A stretch of 20,176 nucleotides of DNA, taken from positions 1 through 20,176 of the forward strand of contig JADNRV010000640.1 of NCBI GenBank assembly GCA_015499995.1, read 5' to 3'. The stretch is from Flammula alnicola. Its lineage: Eukaryota; Basidiomycota; Agaricomycetes; Agaricales; Strophariaceae. The notes under the pieces are model-generated. The model was not told the origin of the DNA. It saw only the letters and a list, made by a program, of their open reading frames with translations, and searched no databases. Position numbers and translations under genes: made by a program. Below, piece by piece: positions 18,601 to 20,176 of this stretch (positions are counted from its first letter, which is position 1; every line of letters begins with the position of its first letter).

Positions 18601-20176
18601 GGAATCTCTGGCCTCCCGTGGCGTAGATTGCACGATACCGCATTACAGAGGCAGCAGCCCACTTATGCTCCGGATGTTGTCATCAAAGTTGAAGTGGTAC
18701 CTTCTGACCATAGACTTCTTATAAGCTACATCGAGGATGAGCGCCTGGTCTTGTTACAAGGCGAAAACAAGTCCATAAGGATGTGGTTGACGAATGCAGG
18801 ACACGGCCTATCACAGAGATTTGGATGGTCTCTGGAGCGGATGATGAGATTTGGGTTGGTGCAGAAGATATCTCCGAGGACTGTGAGTACTGCATTGCCT
18901 TCGCTGTTCTTGACCTAACTTATTTTGCTAGCGAAAGCCTTGACTGAGATCGTCCGGTCACAGAATTCGTTGAAACCCCAAGAACCACGCCGTCTGTCCC
19001 TCAAGGGCTCAGAACACTCATCTGGTCTTCAACCCGGAGAAGGTATAGAAGTGTCTGCCATACTCCATGCAGAATCGACCGGAAACCATGAGCTCTCTTT
19101 CTTGTTTGTCTTTCGAGAGGTTCGTGCTGTCTTTCCTCTCTGTTGTCAACTTTTCGCAATGATCTGAATATGACTGTTAGGATGATTCACAACCTTTCTA
19201 TTCGACGAAATTGGCGCGCTCGTATGAAGTCCAACCGTTATTCGAGATATCGGTATCTGCAGAACCATCGCAATTGGAGAATCATGCATACATTTTAGAT
19301 GTGGACATGACGAACGTTTCACAGACAACGTCAGTCGATATCACGCAAATTACGTCCTTGAGTCCTCAGTGGCAATGCAAATCTCTGACCGAGCACATTG
19401 TAAGCTGCCTCCCATAATTTGCTAGATATTAACTCACTCAGGTCACTTCAGAGGTACAATGGCACCGTCGCAGTGTTCTCGGTTCCTTTTGGGCGTATCT
19501 CCTTGGTCGGAAGGGTCCGGCTCTCGCGAGACACTAGAATATGTTTCAGAGAAACTCAGTAATCTCTTGAAAGGTGTAGAAATCGGTCCTTCAGCACCTC
19601 CTGATATAGATTTACACTGTAGCCACATTTCTAAGGTACGCATTTTTTTACGAGCCCAGATGCTCAGACACTAACAGATTAAGCAGGCACCTAAGAGGAA
19701 GTCAATGCAAGGCGCAGCAATCATGAACTTCATTCAGAGCGGTCGACGGAAATATGTATCACGCAACATTGCGCGAGTTCATCCTTACATCACGCCGACT
19801 TCCCACCCTGCTATATTCCCTCTGTATAACCCTGCCGCTGTCGACCTCATCGTGTTTTGGGAAATTCCTTCTCGAAATATTTCAGGTCATCTAAATGCAT
19901 GGCATCACGCTTGGAGCCGGACATGCTGCCTTGGAAGGTATCCTGGAAGAAGCAGAGAGCGCAAAGGTGAAACGGAGCATGTATGCAGAAACACGACGCG
20001 AGAATATGGAGGTGCTAGATGCGATTCGCGGTAGCGAGTGGAATGTCGAAATGAACCCTGTCGTATTGTCTACGAGGGATATTGGCACAAAATTACATTT
20101 TTACAACTGGGTGAGTAGTTCTGTTTTCAGATCACAAGGGTTTCGTTTCTGATTTCACCAGGCCTTGTCATATACC
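15625..20176 (+). CDS. TRS85: Trs85/TRAPPC8, TRAPPIII subunit (3' end missing, frame-broken)
   Basis: Trs85 gives TRAPPIII its role as Ypt1/Rab1 activator in autophagy and ER-Golgi traffic. Clean exons are 15625-15760, 15819-16112, 16165-16318, 16378-16702, 16766-17035, 17098-17313, 17381-17506, 17568-17724, 17779-17951, 18018-18234 and 18288-18460, then 18515 onward. These give about 783 residues without a break. The N-terminus reads LSPHICILTSPDLSELLEKA and is followed by FALRFSDLQDVEEACREDEE. Inserted linkers are Pro-rich (about 16440-16560) and Ser-rich (16862 onward). The TPR-like helical region includes KKKARRRAALWYVLASNRLE and PLTMYFLRKAQELYTVRPSK. After about 18622 family-like sequence continues (QQPTYAPDVVIKVEVV, TEIWMVSGADDEIWVGAEDI, SRFLLGVSPW, MYAETRRENMEVLDAIRGSE) but in changing frames, with breaks near 18622, 18810, 19442, 19892 and 20078. 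Gene identity is sure; whether it is functional is not. Confidence 0.88.

Noticed and set aside
18623..18657. A 35-nt GT...AG intron that would bridge the first TRS85 frame break
   Set aside because: It is shorter than any other intron in the window, and the sequence it would remove encodes family-like residues (RLHDTALQRQ) in the next frame. It also would not explain the four later breaks.
1..20176. Secondary-metabolite, CRISPR or defence cluster
   Set aside because: The genes are unrelated housekeeping or membrane proteins, no core biosynthetic enzyme is present, and no regularly spaced direct repeats were seen.

Overview
The window is nuclear DNA of a filamentous fungus, most likely a mushroom-forming basidiomycete (Agaricomycetes). 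Genes are compact, with many short introns (about 42 to 77 nt, GT...AG), and spacers are short. Protein families such as an SH3BGR-like thioredoxin fold, Las1, seipin, LCCL membrane protein and Trs85/TRAPPC8 read like their basidiomycete versions. Gene models were built by hand: splice sites were chosen so that reading frame and family similarity continue across each junction. No tRNA, rRNA or CRISPR array was recognised.

Left end (1-3876): the 5' part of a SYLF-domain (Ysc84/SH3YL1-like) actin-patch gene on the minus strand runs off the edge. It is followed by a repeat-like zone holding a frameshifted Tc1/mariner-type transposase N-terminus and a decayed minus-strand gene with AT-hook-like and Cys-cluster motifs. 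This is the only accessory-looking part of the window.

Middle (3877-12015): a ten-exon single-pass surface protein (+) with two related extracellular domains; LAS1, the pre-rRNA ITS2 endoribonuclease (-); a cysteine-free SH3BGR/glutaredoxin-like protein (+), divergent from LAS1 over 167 bp; seipin (-), the lipid-droplet assembly protein; an intronless orphan gene (+), divergent from seipin over 83 bp; and a small conserved lipocalin-like fungal protein (+).

Right end (12343-20176): a polytopic LCCL-domain membrane protein (+), a WW-domain protein with a Gly-rich tail (+), and TRS85/TRAPPC8 (+), which runs off the right edge. The first eleven exons of TRS85 are perfectly in frame. From about 18.62 kb onward the recognisable protein jumps frame five times, although splice sites stay good. 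This is either a run of sequence errors or genuine decay, and it is the most checkable anomaly here.

Most genes are housekeeping (rRNA processing, vesicle tethering, lipid droplets, endocytosis) and there is no evidence of a biosynthetic or defence cluster. The least understood genes are the duplicated-domain surface protein, the intronless orphan next to seipin, and the LCCL membrane protein.
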